Shown here one piece after another: positions 27,485 through 36,889 of a stretch of 44,636 bases of DNA (its first letter is position 1; every line of letters begins with the position of its first letter). The notes under the pieces were generated by a model, which worked only from the letters and a program-made list of their open reading frames with translations, searched no databases and was not told the origin of the DNA. The translations under genes were made by a program, and so were the position numbers. This DNA comes from Mesobacillus boroniphilus JCM 21738 (GTDB lineage Bacteria; Bacillota; Bacilli; Bacillales; Cytobacillaceae): positions 1 to 44,636 of the forward strand of contig NZ_BAUW01000024.1 in NCBI RefSeq assembly GCF_000517385.1. The letters run 5' to 3'.

Positions 27485-27925
27485 CTATTCATAAATATAA
27501 CTGATGACATTCAGTGCCTGGTCAACGGTTTCTACTGTTACGTTCGCTTTATTGGATAGTTCTTTCAATGGATGAATCAAGGATTCTGGACGGACAATGA
27601 TGGTTGGTTTGTTCATTGTGATCGCAGCGCTGGCATCCATTGCTGTGTTCCATTGTTTGTACTTTTCGCCGAACAGGGCGATGACGATATCCGATTTTTG
27701 CATTAATACCTGTGTCCTGAAGTTGTTGATATCAGATGCAGCGTCATCCTTATACACATTGCCTGGCTGCTCTCCGAGGATGTCCTCGCCAATATTGTCC
27801 GAGCGATCATGGTCTGTCTGCGGTCCGACAAAGACCAAAGGCAAGTTCATTTCCTTCGCCTTTTTTGCCACCTGTTCGCGCCAATCATCGTGAATCTGCC
27901 CTGCCAAATAAACAGTTAATTCCAT
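27485..27925 (-). CDS. ytoQ: YtoQ family protein
   Basis: A 146-residue cytoplasmic protein starting MELTVYLAGQIHDDWRE, with GPQTDHDRSDNIGEDILG and SDIVIALFGEKYKQW motifs. This is the YtoQ family, distantly related to the nucleoside 2-deoxyribosyltransferase-like fold. GGAGGGTG is well placed before the ATG at 27925, and the longer frame to 28063 has none. Biochemical role not established as far as I know. Confidence 0.88.
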   Translation of the reverse strand: MELTVYLAGQIHDDWREQVAKKAKEMNLPLVFVGPQTDHDRSDNIGEDILGEQPGNVYKDDAASDINNFRTQVLMQKSDIVIALFGEKYKQWNTAMDASAAITMNKPTIIVRPESLIHPLKELSNKANVTVETVDQALNVISYIYE

Positions 27926-28053
27926 CGTAACACCCTCCAATTGAATATATTGTATTTCAATCATATAAGACTTTACTGATAATTCAAAGGAATTAGGATG
28001 AGGTGAGAATGCGAATGGAGATTTTGGTAAAACATTAAGTGAATACTTGTTCT

Positions 28054-28150
28054 TGTGCCCCAACTCGATAGATTTGCGGGCTTACGGGAACATAAACAGG
28101 ATTTATGTGCCCCAACTTGGAGGATTAGCGAGCTAACGGTCACATAATCG
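28054..28150. repeat. Two tandem 52-bp repeats with TTATGTG/CACATAA arms
   Basis: TGTGCCCCAACT occurs at 28054 and 28106, a 52-bp period. In unit 2 the arms TTATGTG and CACATAA face each other. In unit 1 the left arm is CTTGTG and the right ACATAA. Shared interior: GAT-GCG-GCT-ACGG. It lies in the gap between ytoQ and the TauE-like gene, and nothing else is seen between 27926 and 28307. Confidence 0.75.
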
Positions 28151-28307
28151 ATATCTGTAGTATAGGGGATGAAACTGCATGAAAGAAACAAATAGTTCGT
28201 TCCTTTGCTTCTACCTAACATAATAATTTCTTATGCCTTTTTATTCAAAACATTAAATTTTCTAATCAATCTCTCGGGAATATAATAAATTCGGGAGGTG
28301 TAAGAAA

Positions 28308-29042
28308 ATGGATTATATCATTCTCTTTTTCATTGGGATTTTTGCGACGACGGTTGGAACTCTGGCTGGAGGTGGGGGATTGATCAGTTTGCCAGCGATG
28401 CTTGTTCTTGGCATGCCGGTCCATTCTGCGATTGCTGCCAATAAAGTTTCGAATACGATCAGCTCCTTCTCCAGCTTTTACCATCTTTATAAAGAAAAGA
28501 AAATCACTTTTAAGGAATCATTTTGGATTATCCCTGTCAGCCTGATTGGCGGAGTCAGCGGCAGCTTCATTGCTGCGAAAATCTCAAGTGATGATATGTA
28601 TGTAGTGGCGATTGGCTTGCTGATTTTTGCTTTCTTCGCCTCATTCATGGGGAAAGGGAGCATGTCTGGAGATCAGCCATTAAAGCCTTCTGGTAAAAGT
28701 ATTCCAGGTTTATATGCAATCGGAATTTATGATGGGCTTTTCGGGCCGGGACAAGGGACGCTTATGCTTTATTTGTTTGGTTATTTGAACATCGCCTACA
28801 TTCGGGCAGTCGGGTATGTCCGTCTTGCCACGTTTTCGAGCTGTTTAGGTGCAGCGATTACCTATATTTCTACCGGGGCTGTTATCTGGCCGCTGACGAT
28901 TGCCTTGATGCTGGGTTCGGTGACAGGAGCGCAAATTGGCGTCAGGATTGCCAGCAAGCTGAACCCGAATTATGTCAAACCAATTCTGCGGGTGATGACA
29001 GTTGCACTTGTCGTACAGATTTTTTTCGAAAAAGTGGTGTAG
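28308..29042 (+). CDS. Sulfite/anion exporter of the TauE/SafE (TSUP) family
   Basis: A membrane protein of 244 residues with about seven to eight helices in two related halves. The N-terminal GTLAGGGGLISLPAML and the second-half GIYDGLFGPGQGTLMLY motifs are characteristic of TauE/SafE proteins, which move sulfur compounds or organic anions. The half-motif AANKVSNTISS follows the first repeat. GGGAGGTG stands before the ATG. It has its own terminator. Substrate cannot be inferred from neighbours. Confidence 0.88.
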   Translation: MDYIILFFIGIFATTVGTLAGGGGLISLPAMLVLGMPVHSAIAANKVSNTISSFSSFYHLYKEKKITFKESFWIIPVSLIGGVSGSFIAAKISSDDMYVVAIGLLIFAFFASFMGKGSMSGDQPLKPSGKSIPGLYAIGIYDGLFGPGQGTLMLYLFGYLNIAYIRAVGYVRLATFSSCLGAAITYISTGAVIWPLTIALMLGSVTGAQIGVRIASKLNPNYVKPILRVMTVALVVQIFFEKVV

Positions 29043-29049
29043 CAGAATG

Positions 29050-29080
29050 CCCCCTTATTTTATTGATAAGGGGGTTATTT
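29050..29080 (+). terminator. Terminator of the TauE-like gene
   Basis: The stem CCCCCTTAT/ATAAGGGGG with a short loop is followed by TTATTT, eight bases after the stop. Confidence 0.85.
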
Positions 29081-29170
29081 GCGTAATACCCCACAAGCCA
29101 TTCCAGTATTTTACTACTATGTTAGAATGAGAATATGGTATTTTGAACCATTTTTAAAAGGGGGAGAGTC

Positions 29171-29950
29171 ATGTCTTCGGAAGTATTATCAATCACCGGC
29201 CTGACAAAGTCGTATGGCAGCAACGAGGTGCTGAAAGGGATAGATTTAAAAGTTGATAAAGGTGAAATCATTGGATACATAGGGCCAAATGGTGCGGGTA
29301 AAAGTACGACGGTAAAACTGATGCTTGGCCTTGAAGAAGGGTATTCTGGAAAAATTGAGATCTTTGGAGAGGATATTGCGAAGCAGGGTGAAAGCTACAA
29401 GCGGAGGATCGGTTATATTCCCGAGACGTCTGAAATGTATGATTCGCTTACGGCCCAGGAATATTTAACGTTCGCTGCCGAGCTGTATGGGATAGATTAT
29501 GACGATGCGGACAGGAAAGCGAAGCAGCTTTTCGATGTGTTCGGGCTGGCTGAGGTCTATCAATCCCGGATTTCTTCTTTTTCGAAAGGGATGAGGCAGA
29601 AGACGCTGATTGTTTCGAGTTTCTTGCATAACCCTGACCTGTTGTTCCTTGATGAGCCGCTGACGGGTCTGGATGCGAATAGCGTGATGGTGTTTAAGGA
29701 GATCCTTGCACGTTTCGCTGCTGAAGGGAAGACGATTTTTTATTCGTCCCATATCATGGACGTCGTCGAGAAGATCAGCAACCGGATCGTTTTGCTGCAT
29801 GGCGGCCATATCGTGGCGAATGGCAGTTTTGAAGAATTGAAGAGTCAGAGCAAAGAGGGATCTCTTGAGAATATCTTCAATCAGATGACCGGATTCCATG
29901 AGCATCAGGATCGTGCCTCTGAATTTGTATCCATCGTTAAGGAGGGGTGA
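29171..29950 (+). CDS. ABC transporter ATP-binding protein, YthP-like
   Basis: 259 residues with Walker A GPNGAGKST (38-46), a FSKGMRQKT signature and a Walker B ending FLDEPLTGLD. It belongs to the ABC-2 exporter group (EcsA/YthP-like). The permease gene follows with overlapping ribosome site and stop (AAGGAGGGGTGACG), so translation is coupled. A TAGAAT box near 29124 could be the -10. In B. subtilis the ythP-ythQ pair has no clear substrate. Confidence 0.88.
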   Translation: MSSEVLSITGLTKSYGSNEVLKGIDLKVDKGEIIGYIGPNGAGKSTTVKLMLGLEEGYSGKIEIFGEDIAKQGESYKRRIGYIPETSEMYDSLTAQEYLTFAAELYGIDYDDADRKAKQLFDVFGLAEVYQSRISSFSKGMRQKTLIVSSFLHNPDLLFLDEPLTGLDANSVMVFKEILARFAAEGKTIFYSSHIMDVVEKISNRIVLLHGGHIVANGSFEELKSQSKEGSLENIFNQMTGFHEHQDRASEFVSIVKEG

Positions 29951-29952
29951 CG

Positions 29953-31566
29953 ATGGACAATTTTTTCGTTTTAAGGCTGCTGGATGTTTTTAAGCCATTA
30001 TTTTTAAAAATGGGTGTAGATTATACGACGATGCGGCGAATTCTCCAGGTCAAGCTGACGATGGATCAGCGCCGGAAGCCAACGGTGTTCAACCAGTCAA
30101 GGAAAAAGAAGGATAAACCTGAGAAGAATGAATTCTTCAAATCATTGTGGATGTACGGTTTTTTTGGATTGATGCTGATTCCGTTTTTATTTTTGAATAA
30201 TAATTACCTGTTTGAAGTGTCAATCTTGTTCAGCATCTTCATGTTCATCATCATGACGACGCTGATTTCCGATTTTTCATCGGTCTTGCTCGACTTACGG
30301 GATAAAAGTGTCCTTGCTACGAAACCTGTCAACTTGAAAACTGTGAGCATGGCCAAGCTGCTGCATGTGACGATTTACATGCTGTACATTACCCTGGCAA
30401 CAACGATTATTCCGTTGTTGGTCAGCCTGTTCTTCAAGGGCATCCTGTTCACTTTATTATTCCTTGTCTCATTCGCGCTGGCCGACATTTTTATCATTGC
30501 TTTCACAGCGTTGTTATACCTGTTTATTTTGCGCTATTTTGACGGTGAAAAGCTTAAGGATATTATCAATTATGTCCAGATTGCCCTCACTGTCGGGATG
30601 ATGATTGGCTACCAGGTGGTGGCGCGTTCTTTTGAACTGGTGAATCTCGATTATACAATTGATTTTGCCTGGTGGCAGGTATTGCTACCGCCGATGTGGT
30701 TTGGCGGCTTGTTCGATGTGCTGCTTGGGGGAGGCAGAAGCAACGGGAATATGATATTGGCGAGTTTGGCTGTGCTTGGACCGGTCGTATCCATCCTTGT
30801 GTATTTGAAGATGATCCCGGACTTCGAACGTAATCTCCAAAAACTCTCGAGCCAGACTGGCAAGAAGAAAACCAGCAATAAGTTGAAGGTTTTCCGTTCC
30901 ATGCACATGCTGGTTTCCAAAGATGAGCTGCCATTTTTCCGGTTCGCCAGGATCATGATGAAAAATGAGCGCGATTTCAAGCTGAAGGTCTACCCTTCAC
31001 TTGGGTTTGCCGTGGTGGTTCCGTTCGTGTTTATGTTCAATAGCTACTCGATAATGAGTTTTGAGGAATTCGCTGCCAGTCGGTCCTATTTGAGCATGTA
31101 TTCAATCATGCTGGTCATCCCCACATCAGTCATCATGCTCGCGCATTCTGGTTCCTATAAAGGTAGCTGGATTTATCAGGTCGCACCGGTAAAAAATCTG
31201 GGCTTGATCAATAAAGCGGCATTAAAGGCCTTTTTGTTCCAGCTGTTCTTGCCATTGTTCCTGCTCGTGTCGGTTATGTTCAGCTTTTTGTTTGGCCTGA
31301 GGATTTTGGATGACCTGGCTGCGGTATTATTCGCCGCGTTGATTTATACAGCGGTGTGCTTTCTGGCAGGAGGAAAGGAGCTCGCCTTTTCACAGCCGTT
31401 CGATGCCGTCCAGCAGAGTGGCGATATCAAAGTGTTTCTGCTTTTCTTCATCATCCCGATCTTTGTGGGACTTCACTTTTTAGCATTGAAATTGCCCTTT
31501 GGCGTTGGTGGGTATGCAATTTTGATGTTTGCGGTGAATTGGGGTTTGTGGAGGATGTTGAAGTGA
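29953..31566 (+). CDS. ABC transporter permease, YthQ-like (537 aa)
   Basis: Large permease with a basic N-terminal region (LFLKMGVDYTTMRRILQVKL) and about 10-12 membrane segments grouped as hydrophobic clusters at roughly residues 55-110, 135-195 and 350-530. It is a non-canonical ABC-2 exporter partner of the ATPase directly upstream. The ATG at 29953 sits five bases after GGAGGGG, so the in-frame GTG six bases earlier is not needed. The frame is intact, unlike many neighbours. Substrate unknown. Confidence 0.85.
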   Translation: MDNFFVLRLLDVFKPLFLKMGVDYTTMRRILQVKLTMDQRRKPTVFNQSRKKKDKPEKNEFFKSLWMYGFFGLMLIPFLFLNNNYLFEVSILFSIFMFIIMTTLISDFSSVLLDLRDKSVLATKPVNLKTVSMAKLLHVTIYMLYITLATTIIPLLVSLFFKGILFTLLFLVSFALADIFIIAFTALLYLFILRYFDGEKLKDIINYVQIALTVGMMIGYQVVARSFELVNLDYTIDFAWWQVLLPPMWFGGLFDVLLGGGRSNGNMILASLAVLGPVVSILVYLKMIPDFERNLQKLSSQTGKKKTSNKLKVFRSMHMLVSKDELPFFRFARIMMKNERDFKLKVYPSLGFAVVVPFVFMFNSYSIMSFEEFAASRSYLSMYSIMLVIPTSVIMLAHSGSYKGSWIYQVAPVKNLGLINKAALKAFLFQLFLPLFLLVSVMFSFLFGLRILDDLAAVLFAALIYTAVCFLAGGKELAFSQPFDAVQQSGDIKVFLLFFIIPIFVGLHFLALKLPFGVGGYAILMFAVNWGLWRMLK

Positions 31567-31607
31567 GGTTTGTTTTAGGTTAAAAGCTATTGAAAATGTG
31601 GAGAATG

Positions 31608-31640
31608 GAGAGTGACTGCAAGATGTCGCTCTCTTTTTTT
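31608..31640 (+). terminator. Terminator of the YthPQ-like pair
   Basis: GAGAGTGAC/GTCGCTCTC (one mismatch) with TTTTTTT. Confidence 0.85.
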
Positions 31641-31659
31641 GCGTGTGTTTTCGGTCATT

Positions 31660-31680
31660 TTAATAATTTATTAATAATTT
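31660..31680 (+). promoter_or_regulatory. Direct repeats TTAATAATTT, likely response-regulator site
   Basis: Two identical ten-base copies at 31660-31669 and 31671-31680 are 11 bp apart, one helical turn, as OmpR-type dimers prefer. They lie 62 bases before the start codon of the ABC gene whose operon includes an OmpR-type regulator. No strong -35 box overlaps, which suits activation. Confidence 0.5.
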
Positions 31681-31741
31681 CATAAGAGCATTTTAGGGAT
31701 TCGCTGACAGAATAGAGGTTGTGAAAGGGAGGCAATGATCT

Positions 31742-32653
31742 ATGAAAAAAGCGATTGTTGAGATTAAAAATTTAAAGAAAGTGATTGGAGATAAAACGAT
31801 TATCCATGGGATCAGCATGGATGTTTTTCCGGGTGAGGTATTTGGGTTTCTTGGACCTAACGGGGCAGGCAAAACGACGACGATCCGGATGATGGTCGGG
31901 TTGATGGGCATCACTGAGGGCGAGGTACTGATCAATGGTTTCAGTATCGAAAAGAACTTTGAGAAGGCGATTTCGCATGTTGGCGGAATCATTGAAAATC
32001 CGGAGATGTACAAGTTCCTCTCAGGTTACGATAATTTACTTCAATATGCGCGGATGCTGCCGGATCCTGTGAAAAAAGAAAGAATCGATGAAATCGTGAA
32101 GCTTGTCGGGCTTGAGAAACGAATTCAAGAAAAAGTTAAGGGCTATTCATTGGGGATGAGGCAAAGGCTGGGACTGGCGCAGGCTTTATTGCATTCGCCT
32201 GCTTTATTGATTCTCGATGAGCCGACAAACGGCCTGGATCCTGCCGGTATCAGGGAGATTCGCACTTACATCCGCAAGGTCGCACATGAAGAAGGGATTG
32301 CCGTTTTTGTATCCAGTCACATGCTTTCGGAAATGCAGATGATGTGTGACCGGATTGGGATTATCCAGGATGGTCGTCTGGTCAGCGTGGAAACGGTGGG
32401 AGACTTTGTCGGGGAAAAAGTAAGTACGGCAATTGAAATTGAGCCGATCGAAAAAGCCAGGGAGTTTATTGAGCAAACGTTCCCTGAACTCAATCCAAAG
32501 GTAAATGGAGCTAAGATGTTTGTTTCAGCCAGCCGTGAGAAGGTTCCATCACTGGTTAAGGTGCTGGCGGAAAATGATTTCGAGATTTATCAGGTTTCTT
32601 CTGAAAATAGTACGTTGGAGGAAAAATTCCTGGAAATGACGGAGGGGAAGTAA
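31742..32653 (+). CDS. ABC transporter ATP-binding protein, BcrA-like (303 aa)
   Basis: Walker A GPNGAGKTT at 38-46, signature YSLGMRQRLG, Walker B ending ILDEPTNGLD, and a C-terminal extension of about 80 residues typical of BcrA/peptide-resistance ATPases. GGGAGG precedes the ATG. The permease starts on the next base after its stop, so they form one operon. A two-component system follows, as in bacitracin-resistance loci. The drug or peptide is not identifiable from sequence. Confidence 0.88.
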   Translation: MKKAIVEIKNLKKVIGDKTIIHGISMDVFPGEVFGFLGPNGAGKTTTIRMMVGLMGITEGEVLINGFSIEKNFEKAISHVGGIIENPEMYKFLSGYDNLLQYARMLPDPVKKERIDEIVKLVGLEKRIQEKVKGYSLGMRQRLGLAQALLHSPALLILDEPTNGLDPAGIREIRTYIRKVAHEEGIAVFVSSHMLSEMQMMCDRIGIIQDGRLVSVETVGDFVGEKVSTAIEIEPIEKAREFIEQTFPELNPKVNGAKMFVSASREKVPSLVKVLAENDFEIYQVSSENSTLEEKFLEMTEGK

Positions 32654-33603
32654 ATGAGCCATTTTTTAGACTGATTCATAATGAGAATATAAAAATCTAT
32701 AAACGTATGGGAACATGGGTGATGATTGGAATCCTGGTTTTTGTCGTTGCCCTCGTTGGCATTTTTACAAAGTTTGTATTAGACCCTGACAGTAATGCTG
32801 ACTGGAAAGCACAGCTGACCACTGAAAATACTCAATTGACAGAGAGCCTGGAATCAGCGCCGATGCTTGAAGCACAAAAGCGTTTGTTGCAGGAAAGGAT
32901 TGCCTTAAATGAATACCGGATCGAACATGATCTTGCGCCAATTGAACGGGATTCACTCTGGGGCTATATGGTTGATGCGACGACATTCACCGGGATTGCG
33001 GCCTTGTTTACGATTGTCATTGCTGCGGGGATGGTAGCAAGTGAATTTTCCTGGGGGACAGTGAAACTGCTGCTGATTCGCCCAGTGAGCAGAACGAAGG
33101 TCCTTCTTGCCAAATATGCTTCGACTTTGTTGTTCGCACTTTTGATGCTCGTTTTATTATTCAGCACTTCTTTCCTGTTTGGAATGATCTTTTTCGGCTT
33201 CAGCGGGGCGGAAACTCCGTATCTTTCTTATAGCAATGGCAGGGTTATCGAGCAGAATATGGTCACACATATTATTGAGCTGTTTGGATTCAGGAGCATT
33301 GATTTGATTATGATGGTTACTCTGGCTTTCATGATATCGACTGTATTCCGCAGCAGTTCACTCGCCATCGGAATTTCTTTGTTCCTGATGTTCACGGGCC
33401 CGCAGATCGTCCAGCTTTTAAGCCAGTACGATTGGGTGAAATACATCCTGTTTGCGAACACGGATTTACAACAGTACACGACGGGGACACCGCTCGTTGA
33501 AGGAATGACAATGACATTCTCCATTGTGATGCTGTTGATTTACTTTGCGTTCTTTGCATTTCTATCACTGTTCATTTTTAACAAGCGTGACGTTGCAGCT
33601 TAA
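32654..33603 (+). CDS. ABC-2 type permease (frameshifted near 32665 as given)
   Basis: The ATG at 32654 (GGAGGGGAAGTAA before it) reads MSHF and then stops. With one more T in the run at 32662-32667 it continues RLIHNENIKIYKRMGTWV into the long frame, giving 316 residues. It has an N-terminal membrane helix, a polar outer segment with coiled character, then five further helices and the ABC-2 motif SWGTVKLLLIRPVSRTK. It partners the ATPase just before it. Confidence 0.88.
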
Positions 33604-33621
33604 GCAGGACTATGTTATGAA

Positions 33622-33656
33622 AGAGGAAACCGCATTTTGTGGTTTCCTTTATTTTT
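33622..33656 (+). terminator. Terminator between transporter and regulator genes
   Basis: AGGAAACC/GGTTTCCT with TTATTTTT. It separates the transporter pair from the response regulator gene, which starts 22 bases later, so the regulator may need readthrough or a promoter inside the terminator region. Confidence 0.75.
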
Positions 33657-33677
33657 AAAAATAGGACGGTACCTATC

Positions 33678-34378
33678 ATGGAAGAAGATTTGATTTTAAT
33701 TGTGGAAGATGAACGTGAAATTGCCGAGCTTGTCCGTGATTATCTGGAAGCTGAGGGATACCGCAGTGTTCTGGCCTTTGACGGGCTTGACGGATTGAAT
33801 CAATTTATTGAACATCGGCCCACGGTGGCAGTGCTCGATGTCATGCTGCCAAAAATGGACGGAATAGAACTTTGCCGGAGGATCAGGCTGAGTCTAATAT
33901 TCCGATCATCATCATGAGCGCGAAGAAGAGCGATACCGACAAGATTATCGGTCTAGGGATTGGGGCAGATGATTATGTCACCAAACCGTTCAGTCCGGGA
34001 GAGCTTGTTGCCCGGATCAAGGCGCAGCTTAGGCGATTCAAACATCTGTCTGTCCAGAAGGAGCCCGAAAGTATAATCAGGTTCCCAGGACTTGAGATTA
34101 ATTTAAAAGAATATACCGTTCATGGAGACGGAAGGGTTGTCGAGCTTTCAGCAAAGGAATTCCAGCTGCTCGCATTCATGGCAGCCAATAAAGGCCAGGT
34201 ATTCACAAAAGAACAGCTGCTGGAAAACGTTTGGGGCTATCAGCATGTCGGTGATACGAACACAATCACCGTTTATGTGAGGAAGCTTCGCGAAAAAATT
34301 GAAACGAACCCTTCAGAACCGCGGTTTATCAAGACTGTCTGGGGAATCGGTTATAAATTTGATGGTGGAAGCCAATGA
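33678..34378 (+). CDS. Response regulator, OmpR family (frameshifted near 33886 as given)
   Basis: Receiver with acidic residues E10/D11, phospho-acceptor D54 in AVLDVMLP and lysine in VTKPFSPGE, followed by an OmpR winged helix (KEFQLLAFMAANKGQVFTKE). The frame leaves homology at RRIR. A lost G in the GG at 33886-33887 restores AESNIPIIIM. The full product has 233 residues. AGGACGG precedes the ATG at 33678. The kinase gene overlaps its stop as ATGA. Likely controls the upstream ABC operon. Confidence 0.9.
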
Positions 34379-35759
34379 GGTGGGGGTTGAAACCGCGGTT
34401 AGTCCTCGCTTTTATCAGCATTATCATTGTGCCGATTGCGGCAGCGATTTTGTTCATGACCTTTTATTCAGCCGGTATGGAAGAGCAGGCAGGCAATGAG
34501 GATGAATTGGGTATTCTCTTGTCTGAGGTCAAAAGAACAGTTGATGAGAATGCAGGGTATCTTGCAGAACCAGATCTTTTTTACGAAAAGGCAAGGCCGC
34601 TTCTGGAAAAATATGATATTGAGCTGATCGTTTTTTCTGCTGAAGAAGATACGGTATTTAATTCTGCAGCCCATCAAGGAAGTGGCGAAGCATCCATATG
34701 GCCGGATAGGCTCGGGAAATTCAATGTGGACATACTGACCGAGGAACATGGCGAGTTGTCAGCGGAAATCCAGGCTAATTCTCTCTCCGCACCTCCATTT
34801 AGTCAGTTCAAAGAAATGATTTATGCCATCCTCGGAGCGATTGCGATTGGCCTGATGGTACTGCTTGCGCTGATTTTAATATGGACATGGTATATTTCCA
34901 AGACGATCCTTCTGCCTCTGAAGGAAATATATCATGCGACAGAGGAAGTGGTTGAAGGGAATCTGGATTATCCGATCAGGTATGGAAAAAAGGATGAAAT
35001 CGGCCGGTTTATCCAGGGATTCAACTTGATGCGTGACCACTTGAAAAAGTCAATTGAGCAGCAGCAGCAATATGAACGGGCACGAAAGCAACTGATCGCC
35101 AGCATTTCCCATGACTTAAGGACACCGCTCGCTCGATAAAGGGCTATGTGGAAGGATTGGGAGACGGAATTGCCAAGAATGAGGAGATGCAGAAGAAATA
35201 TTATTCAGTCATCAAATCAAAGACAGACCAGCTGGATAGATTGATCGAAGACCTGTTTGAGTTCTCCAAGTTTGAGCTCGAGCAGCTTTCAATTGATAAG
35301 AATCTTGTGAACAGCCGCGAGTTTTTCCAGGAGGTCTTTCATAGTGCGCAATTGGACTATCAGCGGGTAGATTTCGTGCTTGCTGATCCGCTGCCGTCTG
35401 TCAGTTTAAAAATTGATAGCGGTAGGGTCAGGCAGGTAATGGCGAACTTGATTGATAATGCGGTGAAGTACGGTGGAACGAAACTGGTCATGAAAATCGA
35501 GAAACAGGGCGGTTTTGTCGAGGTAAGCATAAGGGATAATGGACAAGGAATCACAGAAGAAGATCTGCCATACATCTTCAATCCATTTTACCGCGGCGAA
35601 AAATCCCGATCCAGGGAATCCGGCGGTACCGGGCTCGGGCTTGCGATCGTAAAATATATCGTCGAAGCGCACGGTGGCGAGATCCGGGCTGTAAGCGAGT
35701 CGGGCAAAGGGAGCGAGTTTACTTTTACATTGCCTTTATATTTGAAGCATGGTAAATAA
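34375..35759 (+). CDS. Sensor histidine kinase (frameshifted near 35133 as given)
   Basis: Two membrane helices (about 11-30 and 149-172) flank an outer sensor domain of roughly 115 residues. A HAMP linker (173-225) leads to the HisKA domain with H246 in [10 protein letters not shown]. The HATPase boxes [17 protein letters not shown] and [11 protein letters not shown] follow in the second frame. A lost T in GCTTCG near 35133 explains the stop after TPLAR. The restored length is 461. Unlike the BceS-like kinase it has a true extracellular domain, so the two modules sense differently. Confidence 0.9.
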
Positions 35760-35812
35760 GAGAAGCAGGCAGCAAATTTACTTAAGATTGCCTTTATATC
35801 TGAGACAGGAGT

Positions 35813-35845
35813 GAAGCATGGAACGTACTCTGTGCTTCTTTTTTG
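35813..35845 (+). terminator. REP-like hairpin (copy 7), terminator of the regulator-kinase pair
   Basis: GAAGCATGG and CTGTGCTTC surround AACGTACT, followed by TTTTTT. It is a slightly decayed member of the GGGACGTACC family. A short duplicated stretch, ATTGCCTTTATAT, occurs at 35730 and 35788 just before it. Confidence 0.75.
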
Positions 35846-35951
35846 TATACACGCTTACACGGTTTTTGTACAAAATCCGGTGTTCATCCGATGTTTACGC
35901 GCATACATATATAGTTAACAGCATTTTAATGTACAGCGAGGTGATGACATC

Positions 35952-36679
35952 ATGTTTTCTGTTACGGGAATGCAGGGTTTTGAATTGTTTTCTGCCGAGC
36001 ATTTGATTACTCTGGGGATTTTCTTTGCGGTTTGTCTGGGATTGGTGCGATTCAGAAACCAAATCAGGCCGCATAAGAATGTTTTGAAATGGATCATATT
36101 TTGGACTCTGGTGGCATGCCAGGTTTCTCATCAGCTGTGGCTCATCCTGACCGGGCAATGGCAAATCGGTGACCTTCCTTTACACATGTGTTCGCTCAGC
36201 TCCTTCCTGGCGATATATTTGTTTTTAAGAAAGAGTGTGAAAGGATTTTATGTACTCTACTTCATTGGCACCTTGCCGGCAGTTTTAGCATGGTTACACC
36301 TGAAATGTCTTACACCTTTCCTCATTTCGACTATATTGAATACTTCCTCAACCACTCAGCCATTCCGATTGCCGCATTGTATTTCATCCTTTTTGAAGAC
36401 TACAGAGTTCCCCGTAAAGCCATTCTTTTCACTTATGTTGTCGTGAACATAATTGCCGTTCCAATCTTCATTTTCAATTTCCTGTTCGATACGAACTTCT
36501 TCTATTTGGCGAGTCCGACAGAAGCGAAAACCATCCTATCCTTCTTTGGCAGCGGCATCATGTATTATCTGAATCTAGAAGTTGCGGCACTGATCGTATT
36601 TAGCATCACATATGTCCCGATGTGGCAGCTGATTAAGAGAGAGAACCGAAGACGGCTGGTTGGGATGTATCATAAGTAG
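35952..36679 (+). CDS. TIGR02206 (YwaF-like) membrane protein (frameshifted near 36297 as given)
   Basis: An integral membrane protein with about seven helices. It starts MFSVTGMQGFELFSAEHL and carries the conserved LPLHMCSLSSFLA segment. The frame break is a lost A in TTTTAAGCATGG near 36297, after which SMVTPEMSYTFPHFDYIEYF, a highly conserved loop of TIGR02206 proteins, continues. The restored product has 242 residues. GAGGTGATG is well placed before the ATG. Function of the family is unknown. Confidence 0.87.
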
Positions 36680-36823
36680 ATTTGTTCAAGGTGCATCTTT
36701 GCAAAATTGTTCAAATGTCAGAATAGCAGTTGATGGGACTTATTACGGTGTCTTGAGCCTTGCTTACAGTCTACTGAAGTGTGGATTCAGGTTAAGTAAG
36801 CGTGGGTACTGCCAATGGTGAAA
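36680..36823. other. Gap without a recognisable gene
   Basis: TTGTTCAA occurs twice (36683 and 36709). Otherwise nothing is seen before the terminator. Confidence 0.3.
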
Positions 36824-36855
36824 AAAGAGAGCGGCGATAGGCCGCTTTCTTTGTC
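36824..36855 (+). terminator. Terminator hairpin
   Basis: AGAGCGGC/GCCGCTTTCT with a GATAG loop, followed by TTTG. It is 145 bases after the TIGR02206 stop and just past the end of the minus-strand peptide gene, so it might serve either side. Confidence 0.65.
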
Positions 36856-36889
36856 GTTTGGAAGCTTCATTCTGTCTGGGTTGAAGCTT

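Noticed and set aside
29947..29952. GTG start of the YthQ-like permease
   Set aside because: It overlaps the ribosome site of the ATG at 29953, which has normal spacing.
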